Part shown: positions 27,771-37,532 of the stretch, in pieces
Numbering within the stretch: position 1 is the stretch's first letter
How the letters are laid out: each line of letters starts with the position of its first letter
DNA from: an uncultured Sulfitobacter sp.
GTDB taxonomy: Bacteria > Pseudomonadota > Alphaproteobacteria > Rhodobacterales > Rhodobacteraceae
Assembly: GCF_947497275.1 (NCBI RefSeq)
Contig: NZ_CANMFS010000004.1
Coordinates: forward strand, 1-64,000
DNA: 64,000 bases
Direction: 5' to 3'
The notes under the pieces: model-generated
The model's input: the letters and a program-made list of their open reading frames with translations, nothing else
The model's database searches: none
Told to the model about the DNA's origin: nothing
Made by a program: the position numbers and the translations under genes

Positions 27771-30539
27771 CTATTGCGCCGCGACAGTCTCTTCAACGGC
27801 TTCGGCGCGCACGGCAGAGAACTTGAACTCGGGGATCTTGCCGTAAGGATCAATTGCGGGGTTGGTCAGTATGTTTGCCGCCGCTTCGACGTAGGCGAAG
27901 GGCAGGAACACCATATCGGGTGACACCGCTCGGTCCATTCGGGCCATGATCTCGATGCTGCCGCGCTTGGTCGTCAGCCGAATCATCCCGCCCGGCTCGA
28001 CGCCCAGCTTGCGCAGCGTCGACGGATGCAGCGAACAGTTCGCTTCCGGCTCCACCGCATCCAGCACCGAAGACCGCCGGGTCATGGTGCCGGTGTGCCA
28101 ATGCTCCAACTGCCGGCCCGTGGTCAGGATCATCGGGTACTCCGCATCGGGCGTATCATCCGGCGCGATGATGCTTGCCGGCGTGAACCGCGCACGGCCG
28201 CCCGACCGCGGGAAGCCGTCGGCGAACACGATGGACTGGCCGGGGTCTTCGGGTGACAGCGATGGATAGGTCACGGCGTTCTGGCTCTCCAGCCGTTCCC
28301 AGGTGATGTTGTTGAGCGAGCGCATGTTGAGCTTCATCTCTGCAAAAATCTCGGACGGGTCGGTGTAGGACCAGTCGAGCCCCAACCGTTTGGCCAATTC
28401 GGTTTCGATCCACCAGTCCTCTTTTGCGTCACCCGGCGGGAGCACGGCAGGGCGTCCCATCTGCACCTGCCGGTTGGTGTTTGTGACCGTGCCGGATTTC
28501 TCGGCAAAGGCCGACGCGGGCAGGATCACATCGGCAAAATTCGCCGTCTCTGTCAGGAAAATGTCCTGCACCACGAGATGCTCAAGCTTGGCCAGCGCGT
28601 CGCGCGCGTGGTCGACGTCGGGATCCGACATGGCGGGGTTCTCGCCTAGGATATACATCCCCTTGATGCTGTCTGCGTGGACCGCATCGAGAATCTCGGT
28701 CACGGTCAGGCCGCGTTCATTGCTGAAATCCTCGCTTTGCCAGACGTCCGTAAACGCAGATCTCACGCCGTCGTCCGTCACCGATTGGTAATCCGGTAAG
28801 AACATCGGAACCAGCCCTGCATCCGACGCGCCCTGTACGTTGTTCTGGCCGCGCAGCGGATGCAGCCCCGTGCCCGGTCGCCCCACATGGCCGGTCATCA
28901 GCGCAAGGCTGATCAGGCAGCGCGAATTGTCTGTGCCGTGGATGTGCTGGCTGATGCCCATGCCCCAGAAGATCATCGCCGCATTGGCACCCGCAAAGAT
29001 GCGTGCCACATCGCGCAACGTCTCCGCGTCGATCCCGCAAATCTCGGACATCCGCTCGGGCGTGAAATCCTCAAGGTGCGCCTTCTCCGCCTCCCAGTTT
29101 TCGGTCCACGCCTCGATGTACTGTTTGTCGTACAGCTCTTCCTTGACAATGACATGCATGATCGCGTTCAGCATGGACACGTCCGTGCCGGGGCGGAACT
29201 GCAGCATCTGGTAGGCAAAGCGTTTGAGCGCCTGGCCGCGCGGATCCATCACGATCAGCTTGCCGCCGCGCTTGGTGAACTGTTTGAAATAGGTTGCCGC
29301 GACAGGATGGTTCTCGATCGGGTTCGCGCCGATCACGATCGCCACATCGGCGTTCTCAATCTCGTTGAACGTCGCGGTGACGGCGCCCGATCCCACATTT
29401 TCGATCAATGCCGATACCGAGGATGCATGGCACAGTCGGGTACAGTGATCGACGTTGTTGTGGCCAAATCCCTGCCGGATCATCTTCTGGAACAGATAGG
29501 CTTCTTCATTGGTGCATTTGGCAGAACCGAAACCGGCGATGCCCTTGCCGCCGATATGGCTCAATCCCTTCGCCGCAACGTCCAGCGCCTCGTCCCAGGT
29601 CGCTTCGCGGAACACGTCCAAATAGTTGCCGGGATCGACGTTCAACCCCTTGGCAGGCGCATCGTCGCGGCGGATCAATGGCTTGGTCAGTCGGTGGTCG
29701 TGGTGGATATAGTCGAATCCAAAGCGCCCCTTGACGCACAGACGCCCTTCATTGGCGGGGCCGTTTATTCCGTCGACGTATTTGATCTTGTCGTCTTTGA
29801 TCTTGAGAGAGATCTGGCATCCTACGCCACAGAAAGGACAGATGCTTTCGACTTCGCGGTCGAAGTCCGCGCTGTCGCCCACTTGGTTCTCGTCCACAAC
29901 TGTCGATGGCATCAATGCACCGGTGGGACAGGCCTGAACGCACTCGCCGCACGCGACGCAAGTGGAGGCGCCCATCGGATCGGCCATGTCGAACGTCGGG
30001 TAGGTGTCGTGGCCGCGCCCGGACATCCCGATGACGTCGTTCACCTGCACTTCGCGGCAGGCGCGCACGCACAGTCCGCACTGGATACAGGCGTCGAGAT
30101 TCACGCTCATCGCGACGTGGCTGTCATCCAGCAGCGGGACCCGGCCCTCTTCGAGCTTGGGAAAGCGGCTTTCGCTCACGCCGTTCTGCGCCGCCATGTC
30201 CCACATGTGGCTGGATCTATCGTGGGCCTGCGCCTGATCAGGGTGATCCGCTAACAGCAACTCCACAACCATTTTGCGCGCGGCGACAGCGCGCGCGTTG
30301 TTGGTCGTCACAGTCATCCCCTCGGACGGCTCGCGGATGCACGAGGCGGCCAGCGTCCGCTCACCCTCGATTTCAACCATGCAGGCGCGGCAGTTGCCAT
30401 CCGGACGATACCCAGGCGCCGGCTTGTGACACAGATGCGGAAGCGTCAGGTCACGCCCGTTCGCGATTTCCCAGATGGTCATGCCCGCTTCCGCTTCGAC
30501 CGTTGCACCGTCGAGCGTAAATGTCACCTTGTCCGTCAT
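27771..30539 (-). CDS. fdhF: Formate dehydrogenase alpha subunit (molybdopterin, ferredoxin-domain type)
   Basis: The 922-residue protein has a NuoG-like N terminus: a [2Fe-2S] ferredoxin domain (about 1-80; [17 protein letters not shown]), two [4Fe-4S] clusters ([13 protein letters not shown] and [14 protein letters not shown]), then the molybdopterin oxidoreductase cluster CPFCGVGCQ. The active site uses cysteine rather than selenocysteine ([11 protein letters not shown]), and a C-terminal MPT-binding domain contains [19 protein letters not shown]. It oxidises formate to CO2 or the reverse. Usual FDH companions (NADH-binding beta, gamma, FdhD) are absent here. CAGGAGG precedes the ATG. Confidence 0.92.
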   Translation of the reverse strand: MTDKVTFTLDGATVEAEAGMTIWEIANGRDLTLPHLCHKPAPGYRPDGNCRACMVEIEGERTLAASCIREPSEGMTVTTNNARAVAARKMVVELLLADHPDQAQAHDRSSHMWDMAAQNGVSESRFPKLEEGRVPLLDDSHVAMSVNLDACIQCGLCVRACREVQVNDVIGMSGRGHDTYPTFDMADPMGASTCVACGECVQACPTGALMPSTVVDENQVGDSADFDREVESICPFCGVGCQISLKIKDDKIKYVDGINGPANEGRLCVKGRFGFDYIHHDHRLTKPLIRRDDAPAKGLNVDPGNYLDVFREATWDEALDVAAKGLSHIGGKGIAGFGSAKCTNEEAYLFQKMIRQGFGHNNVDHCTRLCHASSVSALIENVGSGAVTATFNEIENADVAIVIGANPIENHPVAATYFKQFTKRGGKLIVMDPRGQALKRFAYQMLQFRPGTDVSMLNAIMHVIVKEELYDKQYIEAWTENWEAEKAHLEDFTPERMSEICGIDAETLRDVARIFAGANAAMIFWGMGISQHIHGTDNSRCLISLALMTGHVGRPGTGLHPLRGQNNVQGASDAGLVPMFLPDYQSVTDDGVRSAFTDVWQSEDFSNERGLTVTEILDAVHADSIKGMYILGENPAMSDPDVDHARDALAKLEHLVVQDIFLTETANFADVILPASAFAEKSGTVTNTNRQVQMGRPAVLPPGDAKEDWWIETELAKRLGLDWSYTDPSEIFAEMKLNMRSLNNITWERLESQNAVTYPSLSPEDPGQSIVFADGFPRSGGRARFTPASIIAPDDTPDAEYPMILTTGRQLEHWHTGTMTRRSSVLDAVEPEANCSLHPSTLRKLGVEPGGMIRLTTKRGSIEIMARMDRAVSPDMVFLPFAYVEAAANILTNPAIDPYGKIPEFKFSAVRAEAVEETVAAQ

Positions 30540-30715
30540 GATATCCTCCTGAGCGCCTTCCTAGGTTTAGCGGCCCACTCCCGAAACGAAAGGGCTGATC
30601 GCGACGCCAAGCCTCACATTTACGCCACCCCGGCGAGGCCTGTTTCCGATGATACCCCCTTTCCCTCCTGCAGACCCTCTCCTATCACTTGAGCACCCCA
30701 ACACCCGGAGCGACC

Positions 30716-31369
30716 ATGTCCACCATCACCCTCATCCGCCACGGTCAGGCAAATTCAACCGCAAAGGACGAGGTAGGCTATGACAGGCTGAGCGATCTTG
30801 GCCACGCACAGGCACGCTGGTTGGGCACACATCTCAAGGACAGCGGTGCGCATCATCCGCGGCTGTTCACGGGAACGTTGCGGCGGCATGTCGAGACGGC
30901 GCAAGGCATGGATACAGGCATCGTTCCCGTGCGCGACCCGCGCCTCAATGAACTGGAATATTTCACAATGGCCCGCATGATGGAGGAACAACACGCAGTG
31001 CCCTTTCCGGTGGGGCAAGACGGGTTCATCCGGCATCTGCCGCAGGTCTTCGAATACTGGCAGGCCGACCGCATCGAAAATCCACCCGAAACATTCGTGC
31101 AGTTTCAGACCCGTATCCGCGACGCTCTCGCCGAAATCGCATCGGGCGACGGACCGGCACTCGTGGTCACCTCCGGGGGGCTGATCGCACATGTGATGGG
31201 CCAGCAGATGCGGCTCGATCTGTTGACCATCGCGCGAATGGCGCTGGCGATTGTCCACACTTCCATGCATCAGCTTTTCCCGATTGGCGGGCATCTGTCA
31301 CCCGTTCTGTTCAATGCCACTCCGCATCTCGATGCGGCGGACCGACTGGCGTCCAAAACCCATATCTAG
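30716..31369 (+). CDS. Histidine phosphatase (phosphoglycerate mutase-like) family protein
   Basis: A 217-residue member of the RHG phosphatase superfamily. The catalytic motif LIRHGQAN is at the N terminus; supporting residues are the Arg in FTGTLRRHVETA, a Glu in LNELEY, and the second His in TSGGLIAHVMG. Substrates in this family range from phosphoglycerate to phospholipid headgroups and cannot be predicted. The start at 30716 is at the motif; an upstream in-frame ATG nine codons earlier is less likely. It is followed 11 bases later by the GST gene, so they may be co-transcribed. Confidence 0.86.
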   Translation: MSTITLIRHGQANSTAKDEVGYDRLSDLGHAQARWLGTHLKDSGAHHPRLFTGTLRRHVETAQGMDTGIVPVRDPRLNELEYFTMARMMEEQHAVPFPVGQDGFIRHLPQVFEYWQADRIENPPETFVQFQTRIRDALAEIASGDGPALVVTSGGLIAHVMGQQMRLDLLTIARMALAIVHTSMHQLFPIGGHLSPVLFNATPHLDAADRLASKTHI

Positions 31370-31380
31370 AAAGGATACAC

Positions 31381-31998
31381 ATGCAGCTTTATTGCACCAA
31401 AGGAACGATCTCGGTTGCTGTCGCACTCGCCCTGCACGAGGCTGGCATCGAGCACCGTCTTGTCCGCGTCGATTTCGCCAGCGCCGAGCAGACCCGTGAT
31501 CCCTATCTGCAGATCAATCCCAAGGGACGGGTACCGGCGTTGGAACTTGACGATGGTACCGTCCTCACCGAGACCGGTGCACTTCTGGAATACATCGCCG
31601 ATATTGCGCCCGCTGCTCGGCTGGTACCGGAAGACCCGGCAGCGGCAGCACGAATGCGGGGCGTGATGTACTATCTAGCATCAACGATGCACGTCGCCCA
31701 TGCCCACAAAATGCGGGGCAGCCGCTGGGCGGACAACCAGTCCAGCTTCGACGACATGACCGCAAAGGTGCCGCAGACGATGGACGCCTGCGCTGCCTTC
31801 GTCGAAGACCATTGCCTGAGCGGAGATTATGTGGCCGGTGAAGCATTCAGCATCGCGGACGCCTATCTGTACATCGTGTGCAACTGGCTTGAAGGGGACG
31901 GGGTCAGCGTAACGAAGTACCCAAAGATCAACGGCTTTCTTGACCGTATGGCTGCACGCGACAGCGTCAAGGCCGCACGTGACGCAGGTCTGCTTTAG
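31381..31998 (+). CDS. Glutathione S-transferase family protein
   Basis: A 205-residue cytosolic GST. The thioredoxin-fold half has MQLYCTKGTISVAVALALHE, followed by NPKGRVPALELDDGTVLTE and TGALLEYIADI, which bind glutathione. The active-site residue of this class is a serine or cysteine near position 5-10; here the candidates are Cys5 and Ser11. The all-helical half ends in FSIADAYLYIVCNW, the N-capping box of GSTs. It resembles bacterial beta-class enzymes. The start has AAAGGA just upstream. Confidence 0.9.
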   Translation: MQLYCTKGTISVAVALALHEAGIEHRLVRVDFASAEQTRDPYLQINPKGRVPALELDDGTVLTETGALLEYIADIAPAARLVPEDPAAAARMRGVMYYLASTMHVAHAHKMRGSRWADNQSSFDDMTAKVPQTMDACAAFVEDHCLSGDYVAGEAFSIADAYLYIVCNWLEGDGVSVTKYPKINGFLDRMAARDSVKAARDAGLL

Positions 31999-32061
31999 GG
32001 TGACCCGTGCCACGCGGAGCATCCACCTGCGTGCGGACCGCGTCCGGTCGCTCCGCGGACT

Positions 32062-32097
32062 TGCAAAAATATCGAATGCCGCCCCCAAAGGGGCGGC
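32062..32097 (-). terminator. Terminator of the five-gene RpoE-linked operon
   Basis: GCCGCCCC (32078-32085) pairs with GGGGCGGC (32090-32097) over a four-base loop. Read on the minus strand it is followed, nine bases on, by an ATTTTT tract (about 32065-32070). It lies 30 bases after the SDR stop codon, at the end of the operon. Confidence 0.65.
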
Positions 32098-32126
32098 GCG
32101 TTCGGATCAGGCTTTTCAGACCCGGA

Positions 32127-32858
32127 TCAGCTGAACAAACGGAAATAGAGGCTGTCGGGCAAGAACTGGCTGAGGCGGAACACGAGCGAGAACGCCCACG
32201 GAAAGCTCCTCTTGAACTTGTCCGTATTCATATGCTCGAAGACCTCGCGCGCGGCCTCTTCAGGCTCCATAAGGAAGGGCATTTTGAAATCGTTCTTGTC
32301 GGTCAACTGCGTCTTGATAAAGCCGGGGTTGATAACTTGTACCTTCACACCCGTCTTGCGCAGATCCGCGTACATGCATTCCGCCAATGACATTGTCCCT
32401 GCCTTTGATGCGGTATAGCCGACCGATCCGGGAAGACCGCGAAATGCAGTCAAACTGGAAGTGATAACGATATGTCCTTTATCCTTGCTCACCATTTTCG
32501 GCACGACTTGACCCATTACCCGAATTAGACCGGTGAAGTTGATATCCGCGATGGCGTTGGCCTGTTCGGCGTCCCATTGCTCGGCCCCAAAGGGCCAGTA
32601 GACACCGGCCAGATGCACAATTCCGTCAATATCGCCGACCGCTTCGGCCGCCGCAATGACGCTGTCATTGTCTGACACATCCAGTGTCACGATGCTGGTT
32701 TTGCCGGGCAGGCCGTCCGCGACGGCCCGAAGCTTGTCTTCCGAGCGGGAGGACAGGATCACTTCCGCGCCGGCGCGACTGAGAACTCCCGCCAATGCTT
32801 CGCCCAATCCGTCGCTCGCCCCAACCAACCAATATCGCTTGCCTCGCCAATCCGTCAT
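32127..32858 (-). CDS. Short-chain dehydrogenase/reductase, last gene of RpoE-linked operon
   Basis: This 243-residue SDR has the cofactor loop GASDGLGEAL (TGxxxGxG-like, with GASDGLG), catalytic serine in VITSSLTAF and Tyr-x-x-x-Lys in VGYTASKAG. It has no signal peptide. The substrate is unknown, but its relatives in the same operon type sit with lipid-modifying genes. Start and the DUF3833 stop overlap by 4 bases. The R. sphaeroides counterpart (RSP1087, as I recall) belongs to the RpoE singlet-oxygen regulon. Confidence 0.9.
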   Translation of the reverse strand: MTDWRGKRYWLVGASDGLGEALAGVLSRAGAEVILSSRSEDKLRAVADGLPGKTSIVTLDVSDNDSVIAAAEAVGDIDGIVHLAGVYWPFGAEQWDAEQANAIADINFTGLIRVMGQVVPKMVSKDKGHIVITSSLTAFRGLPGSVGYTASKAGTMSLAECMYADLRKTGVKVQVINPGFIKTQLTDKNDFKMPFLMEPEEAAREVFEHMNTDKFKRSFPWAFSLVFRLSQFLPDSLYFRLFS

Positions 32859-33421
32859 GCCGTCTCCTTCTTCTTTATCGTGGCGACCAGTTCGGCCACC
32901 TTGAAACCAAACTTTCGAAACTGACTCCGGTTCACCACTGTATCGTTAGGTGCCAGATACATACAATCAAGCGCGCTCAGTCGATGTCCCCCCGCTTCGG
33001 GAGGCAGGTCGATCAAATAGCGGAATATCACTGAGCAGCCGGAAATGTTCCCACGCCCTTTGCCAGGAACATCATCGGCCAGTGCGTCAAATCCGCCCTT
33101 CCCGTCAAGACGGATCGTCCATCGTCGTTTCTGCGATGATCCATCGTTGTAGCGAAAGTACGCGTCTATCGTTCCGGTATTCCCTTCCCAGTTCACATCG
33201 AAATCCGCTTCGAACGAACTCGTCATCCGCCCGAACGGCCCGAAAATGACACCATCGCATTGCATTGCGCCATCAAGGCAGGTCTGCATATCGAATTCAG
33301 GGTGAAAATCGGCGTAGTCGCTCGCACGTTGCCCGGCAAATCCGGCAAATCTACGTCGGAGAAACACCAACAGACTGACGCACAGACCTCCGAACAGAAA
33401 AAAGACCAGCGCTTCGCTCAT
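32855..33421 (-). CDS. DUF3833 family protein
   Basis: A 188-residue protein with one N-terminal membrane helix (SEALVFFLFGGLCVSLLVFL) and a beta-rich soluble domain: GVIFGPFGRMTSSFEADFDV, WTIRLDGKGGFDALADDV and a final LSALDCMYLAPNDTVVNRS. This matches what I know as DUF3833, a family that co-occurs with DUF1365, FAD amine oxidase and cyclopropane-fatty-acid synthase genes in lipid and photooxidative stress operons. Molecular role unknown. GGAGGAAAC precedes the ATG, which overlaps the transporter stop by 4 bases (ATGA). Confidence 0.82.
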   Translation of the reverse strand: MSEALVFFLFGGLCVSLLVFLRRRFAGFAGQRASDYADFHPEFDMQTCLDGAMQCDGVIFGPFGRMTSSFEADFDVNWEGNTGTIDAYFRYNDGSSQKRRWTIRLDGKGGFDALADDVPGKGRGNISGCSVIFRYLIDLPPEAGGHRLSALDCMYLAPNDTVVNRSQFRKFGFKVAELVATIKKKETA

Positions 33422-34662
33422 GAAGTTTCCTCCTTCATCGGTGTGCGCCACAGCAGATATATGGCAACGAGTTTGAGAACACAGGGCACACCTGCGTACA
33501 TCAGCTTCAATAAATCAATCGCTTCTTCCGGGTTCTCACTGCCAGCACCCCCTGCAAACCCCGCCAGTTCGAGCGCGGGAAGCAAGATGACCGCGGCGAG
33601 AGCCAGCGTGAACTTCGAAACGAAAGACCAAAGCCCGAACCCTTCAGCGGCAGATGGCGAGATCGTTGCCATCCGCGCCGCAAACAGCGCAGGCAGCAGT
33701 GTCAGGTCCGCTCCCATCGCGGCACCCGATCCGACGCAGATCAATGCAAAAGGCCACAGATCCCCGGAGCCGAGGAAAAACGCCCCGCCAAATGCACCGA
33801 TGGCCAGAACCATGGCTCCGAGCAAAACGTGCCGTACTCCAAATCGTTCCGCGATCATGCCCCAGATCGGTGCCGCGGCAGCCGCGGACAGGAAAAACAC
33901 CAACAATAATGGCCCTTCGAACCCCGGCGCGTCCAGAGCGCTCTCGACATAGAAAAGGAACAGCGTCGAGCTTACCGCGACAGGGGCCGCGTTCAGCAAC
34001 GCGATCAGCAACAGCCGGCGCGCCACGCTGTCGCCCAGGACCGTCCCGAAACCGGTACCGTCGGGTACGTCGGCCCGCACCCACTCGCGTCGCATCGCAA
34101 CGACAGCAGCCCCGCTGAGAACTGCAAATCCCACCGCAAATCCCGCAAAAGGCGCGTCCATGACAGCGCCCAGCACAACAGGGGCAACCGCCGCCACGCA
34201 TACGCCAAGCAACGCACCGGTCTCGCGCCACCGCGCAAGGCGCAGGTGTCCCTTTCCGGGTATTGCGTCTGCCTTTGCAACACCTTGGGCATAAAAACAA
34301 ATGGTCAGAAAGCTGAACGATGAAAAAACCAACGTCAGTGTTATCGTAAACCAGATCACCGGCGTAAAGTGCGGTTCAATCGCAAACAGCCCGACCATAG
34401 CAACCGCTATGACCAGACACCCGATCGTCACTGCCAATCCGCGATGATTGCGCAACCGCTCCGACAGCCGTCCCAGCAGCGGATCCTGTATCACGTCAAG
34501 CAATCGCAAGCCGAATAGTGCCGCACCCAGCGCCGTAAGCGAAACGCCGTATTCATCGACGTAGAATTTCGGGGCATGGATGTAGATCGGAAGACCGGCA
34601 CTCGCCAAGAGGGCCGCGAACAACCCGTAGGCCGCCAGCCGTTCCGGCGCGGGGCCACTCAC
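33418..34662 (-). CDS. GPH/MFS-type membrane transporter
   Basis: A 414-residue integral membrane protein with about 11-12 helices, resembling the glycoside-pentoside-hexuronide:cation symporter family in the major facilitator superfamily. Blocks include GLPIYIHAPKFYVDEYGVSL and LRLLDVIQDPLLGRLSERLR after the first two helices. I place the start at GTG 34662, which overlaps the stop of the DUF1365 gene by 4 bases (GTGA) and begins just before helix 1. In other bacteria a cyclopropane synthase often occupies this operon type; the transporter may move a lipid or precursor. Substrate unknown. Confidence 0.86.
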   Translation of the reverse strand: MSGPAPERLAAYGLFAALLASAGLPIYIHAPKFYVDEYGVSLTALGAALFGLRLLDVIQDPLLGRLSERLRNHRGLAVTIGCLVIAVAMVGLFAIEPHFTPVIWFTITLTLVFSSFSFLTICFYAQGVAKADAIPGKGHLRLARWRETGALLGVCVAAVAPVVLGAVMDAPFAGFAVGFAVLSGAAVVAMRREWVRADVPDGTGFGTVLGDSVARRLLLIALLNAAPVAVSSTLFLFYVESALDAPGFEGPLLLVFFLSAAAAAPIWGMIAERFGVRHVLLGAMVLAIGAFGGAFFLGSGDLWPFALICVGSGAAMGADLTLLPALFAARMATISPSAAEGFGLWSFVSKFTLALAAVILLPALELAGFAGGAGSENPEEAIDLLKLMYAGVPCVLKLVAIYLLWRTPMKEETS

Positions 34663-35420
34663 CCTTCGGTGACTTCGTTTTCGGGGGGAGCCGGTTGCGC
34701 ACGGAAACGCGCGCCCTTGAACCATAACTTGAGCGCCTGCCAGTGAATAAGGGCCAGAACCCGGCGCGCGCCAAAGGGTCGACGCAGCAGGCTGTGCAAG
34801 ATACTGGCATTTGTCAAAGGTTTCCGTTTGCCGGTCAGCGTTGCGATCAGCCCACCATTTTCCCGCCCGTAATCGATCCAGATCCCGACCCGGTCGTCCC
34901 TGATGTCGAAACGGAATGTATAATTACCCGCCACCGGTTGGAACGGAGAAACATGCATCACCTTCGTCGCATGCAACTGATCGCTCGGCACGATGGGACG
35001 TCCGTCGGAGTGATGGCACAAATAGCTGTGGCGGTCGCCAAAGGTATTCGTCACTTCGGCGATTACGGCGACAAGCGCGCCATCACCATGCCGTGCCAGC
35101 CAGAAGCTGACCGGATTGAAAACATGACCGAAAACACGCGGCTGAGACAAAAGCTCGATCCGCGCCACGTCCGTGACCTGATAGTGCGTCAGCACGTCAC
35201 GCGCCCATGCGGCACCGGTTCCATGTCCGGGTGCGCCACCGTGATCCCGATCCCGAAGCGCCGTTATACCGCGCCCGTTTCGGGTAAATAGCAAAGGCGT
35301 CTTTACCTCCGCCTCGGCGTCCAGCAGCAGATAATCCACGGAGTAGCGAAAGGCGTTCTCAATCTCTCCCTTGCGACCGTGATAGGTCTGACCGACGATA
35401 TGATCAACGAACGGTCTCAT
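34659..35420 (-). CDS. DUF1365 family protein
   Basis: This 253-residue protein is a full-length DUF1365 member, with HGRKGEIENAFRYSVDYLLL near the N terminus, LSQPRVFGHVFNPVSFWLAR, VTNTFGDRHSYLC, and KVMHVSPFQPVAGNYTFRF. The biochemical role is not established, but it nearly always partners the FAD amine oxidase and a CFA-synthase-like methyltransferase. In R. sphaeroides the orthologous pair is tied to furan fatty acid formation. It overlaps both neighbours by 4 bases. Confidence 0.9.
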   Translation of the reverse strand: MRPFVDHIVGQTYHGRKGEIENAFRYSVDYLLLDAEAEVKTPLLFTRNGRGITALRDRDHGGAPGHGTGAAWARDVLTHYQVTDVARIELLSQPRVFGHVFNPVSFWLARHGDGALVAVIAEVTNTFGDRHSYLCHHSDGRPIVPSDQLHATKVMHVSPFQPVAGNYTFRFDIRDDRVGIWIDYGRENGGLIATLTGKRKPLTNASILHSLLRRPFGARRVLALIHWQALKLWFKGARFRAQPAPPENEVTEG

Positions 35421-36736
35421 TCAGCCGCGACAGCCCGCGCTGGCATCGTCTGCAAGGCACGTACCACGTCGACCGCACTTGACAGTCCATCTTCATGGAA
35501 ACCGTGACGCATCCACGCCCCGCAAAACCATGTGTGCCGATCGCCGTTGAATTGCCTGATCCGGCTTTGCGCATCCAACGCCGCCAGATCGTACACAGGG
35601 TGGCGCAGAGTGACCTGATCATAGATCAGCTCGTCACGAATGGTTCGTTTGGTGTTCAGGGTCACAAAGTGTGGATCGTCCATCGGAATAGGCTGAAGCG
35701 AATTCATCCAGTACGTCAGATCGATCCGGTCGGACTGTGCGTTGCGATCCTCCGTATAAACCCACGACGCCCATGTTGCGCGACGGGTCGGCATGATCGA
35801 CGTGTCGGCATGAAGGACGATGTCGTTCGGCTGATATGCGATGGCACCGAGCGCGTCTGTTTCCTGCTCTGACGGATCGTGCAACATCGATAGCGTATCG
35901 TCGGAGTGGGTAGCAAAGATCACTTCGTCGAAATGTTCCCATTCCGCACCCGTCGTCTTGATCTCTACGCCGCCAATAATACGCCTCACCCGTTCTACAC
36001 CCGCATTCAGTCGAATATCGACCCCGCTAGCCTTCATCGCTGCTTCAAGTCGGTTCACGTAGGACACCGATCCGCCCTCGACGGTATACCACTGATGTTG
36101 GCCCGAGTAGTTCAGCAACGCGTGGTTTTCAAAAAACCGGATCAGTGCATGGGCCGGAAAATCCATGATCTTCTCGGTCGGAGTTGACCAGATTGCCCCA
36201 GAAAGAGGCAGAAGATAGTAGTCGCGAAAATAATCACCGCTGCCCAGTTTTTCCAGAAAGCCTCGCAGCGTCAGGTTCCTGTCCCTGGCGATTTCGACCG
36301 CGTTGGCATTGAACCGGACGATGTCTCGCAGCATGGCGACAAAGCGCGGGTTCATCAGGTTGCGACGCTGTGCAAACATGGCGTTAAAGCTGGTCAGGGC
36401 GTATTCAAGCCGTCCGCCGTCAATGGAAGCGCCGAAGCTCATATTGGACTTTACAACAGGCACATCCAGCGCATCGAACAGCGCCGCGAGATGCGGATAG
36501 TTCGCATAATTGAAAACGATGAAACCGGTGTCGACAGGCTGATCCGCGTTCTTGCCGGCGATAACCGTTCGCGCATGACCACCGATGCGCGGCCCGCTTT
36601 CGAACAGGGTAACAAGGTTGTCGCGTCCGAGCATGTGCGCAGCACCCATCCCCGATATACCCGCGCCCACAACCGCGATACGGCGGGCGTTCGGTCGCGG
36701 AGAAATTTCTGCCCCAACGGGCGCTTCAAATGGCAT
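35417..36736 (-). CDS. FAD-dependent amine oxidase-like protein, first gene of RpoE-linked operon
   Basis: A 439-residue flavoprotein, NAD(P)-binding-like amine oxidase family. The dinucleotide fold is VVGAGISGMGAAHML, then GGHARTV, GFIVFNYANYPHLAALFDAL, and the C-terminal FAD site TWFCGAWMRHGFHEDG. Related proteins act on fatty acyl chains (desaturation or furan formation) in photooxidative-stress operons; that function here is inference. It is divergent from rpoE with a candidate RpoE promoter 39-68 bases upstream, and its stop overlaps the DUF1365 start by 4 bases. Confidence 0.9.
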   Translation of the reverse strand: MPFEAPVGAEISPRPNARRIAVVGAGISGMGAAHMLGRDNLVTLFESGPRIGGHARTVIAGKNADQPVDTGFIVFNYANYPHLAALFDALDVPVVKSNMSFGASIDGGRLEYALTSFNAMFAQRRNLMNPRFVAMLRDIVRFNANAVEIARDRNLTLRGFLEKLGSGDYFRDYYLLPLSGAIWSTPTEKIMDFPAHALIRFFENHALLNYSGQHQWYTVEGGSVSYVNRLEAAMKASGVDIRLNAGVERVRRIIGGVEIKTTGAEWEHFDEVIFATHSDDTLSMLHDPSEQETDALGAIAYQPNDIVLHADTSIMPTRRATWASWVYTEDRNAQSDRIDLTYWMNSLQPIPMDDPHFVTLNTKRTIRDELIYDQVTLRHPVYDLAALDAQSRIRQFNGDRHTWFCGAWMRHGFHEDGLSSAVDVVRALQTMPARAVAAE

Positions 36737-36774
36737 ATGCGGTATCGGTCCTGTCTTCGTTTCAATTGTTAAAA

Positions 36775-36804
36775 GCTATACGGGTCAGGTACGGATATGG
36801 ATGC
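36775..36804 (-). promoter_or_regulatory. Candidate RpoE promoter for the five-gene operon
   Basis: On the minus strand GCATCC (36799-36804) is followed by an 18-base spacer and TATAGC (36775-36780). The spacer length equals that of the rpoE promoter, and the -35 resembles TGATCC with a swap. Transcription would begin about 30 bases before the ATG at 36736. The match is weaker than the rpoE one. Confidence 0.45.
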
Positions 36805-36826
36805 AAATGAGTTTCAGATAAATTTT

Positions 36827-36856
36827 TGATCCGTTGCGGGGCTTGTTGCGTATCTA
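36827..36856 (+). promoter_or_regulatory. RpoE (group IV sigma) autoregulated promoter
   Basis: TGATCC (36827-36832) is followed after exactly 18 bases by TATCTA (36851-36856). TGATCC is, as I recall, the -35 element recognised by R. sphaeroides RpoE, so this promoter is likely autoregulated. The start of transcription would be near 36863, leaving a leader of about 100 bases before the GTG at 36966. Confidence 0.65.
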
Positions 36857-36965
36857 GAGCATGATAGCTTATATCCAGACCCCACCACAAAAAACGCCAG
36901 CTGGCCCATGGCTGATGGCGTGTAGCGTATTGGCGGAAAAAGGACCTCTATCAAGGCATCGGCGC

Positions 36966-37532
36966 GTGAACGAACCCGAAGATAACAGACATGCAAGCGC
37001 CCCTTGGGTTGAAGAGATGCACCTTATCCGGGATTTGCACGATACCCAAGCTTTCGCGCGCCTGTTCGAACATTTTGCACCGCGCATCAAAGGCTACCTG
37101 ATCAAATCGGGTGCTGATGCCACAATGGCCGAGGAGTGTGCGCAGGACGTGATGACCACGCTGTGGCGCAAGGCCGCACAATTCGATCCCGCCCGCGCAT
37201 CGGTCGCAACATGGATATTCACGATCGCACGCAACCGTCGCATCGACCTGGTGCGCCGCAGTCGCAGGCCCGAACCCGAAGAATTGGCATGGGGTCCCGA
37301 ACCGGAGCCGGAACAGTCCGAAATACTGGAAACCCAGCAGGAGGCCGCGCAACTCGCCGAGGCGATAGCCACCCTGCCCGCCGCCCAGCGCAGTCTCATT
37401 GAAAAAGCGTATTTCGCCGACCAGACACAGGCTGAAATTGCAGCCGCGACGGGCTTGCCCTTGGGAACTATCAAATCGCGCATCCGACTCGGTCTGGAGC
37501 GGTTGCGCCACGCCATGAAGGTGTCCGAATGA
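36966..37532 (+). CDS. rpoE: RpoE, singlet-oxygen-responsive ECF sigma factor
   Basis: Sigma factor of the ECF11-like group, 188 residues. Region 2 (about 25-90) has LFEHFAPRIKGYLIKSG, DVMTTLWRKAAQFDP and TWIFTIARNRRIDLVRR. Region 4 (about 130-185) has IEKAYFADQTQAEIAAATGL and GTIKSRIRLGLERLRHAMK. I choose GTG 36966 because the promoter lies at 36827-36856, which rules out the far-upstream ATG at 36861. ATG 37017 is also possible. The stop overlaps chrR by 4 bases, so sigma and anti-sigma are translated together. Confidence 0.93.
   Translation: MNEPEDNRHASAPWVEEMHLIRDLHDTQAFARLFEHFAPRIKGYLIKSGADATMAEECAQDVMTTLWRKAAQFDPARASVATWIFTIARNRRIDLVRRSRRPEPEELAWGPEPEPEQSEILETQQEAAQLAEAIATLPAAQRSLIEKAYFADQTQAEIAAATGLPLGTIKSRIRLGLERLRHAMKVSE

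Noticed and set aside
28860..30254. 464-codon plus-strand frame opposite formate dehydrogenase
   Set aside because: Antisense to a well-conserved 922-residue enzyme; no domain or ribosome site.
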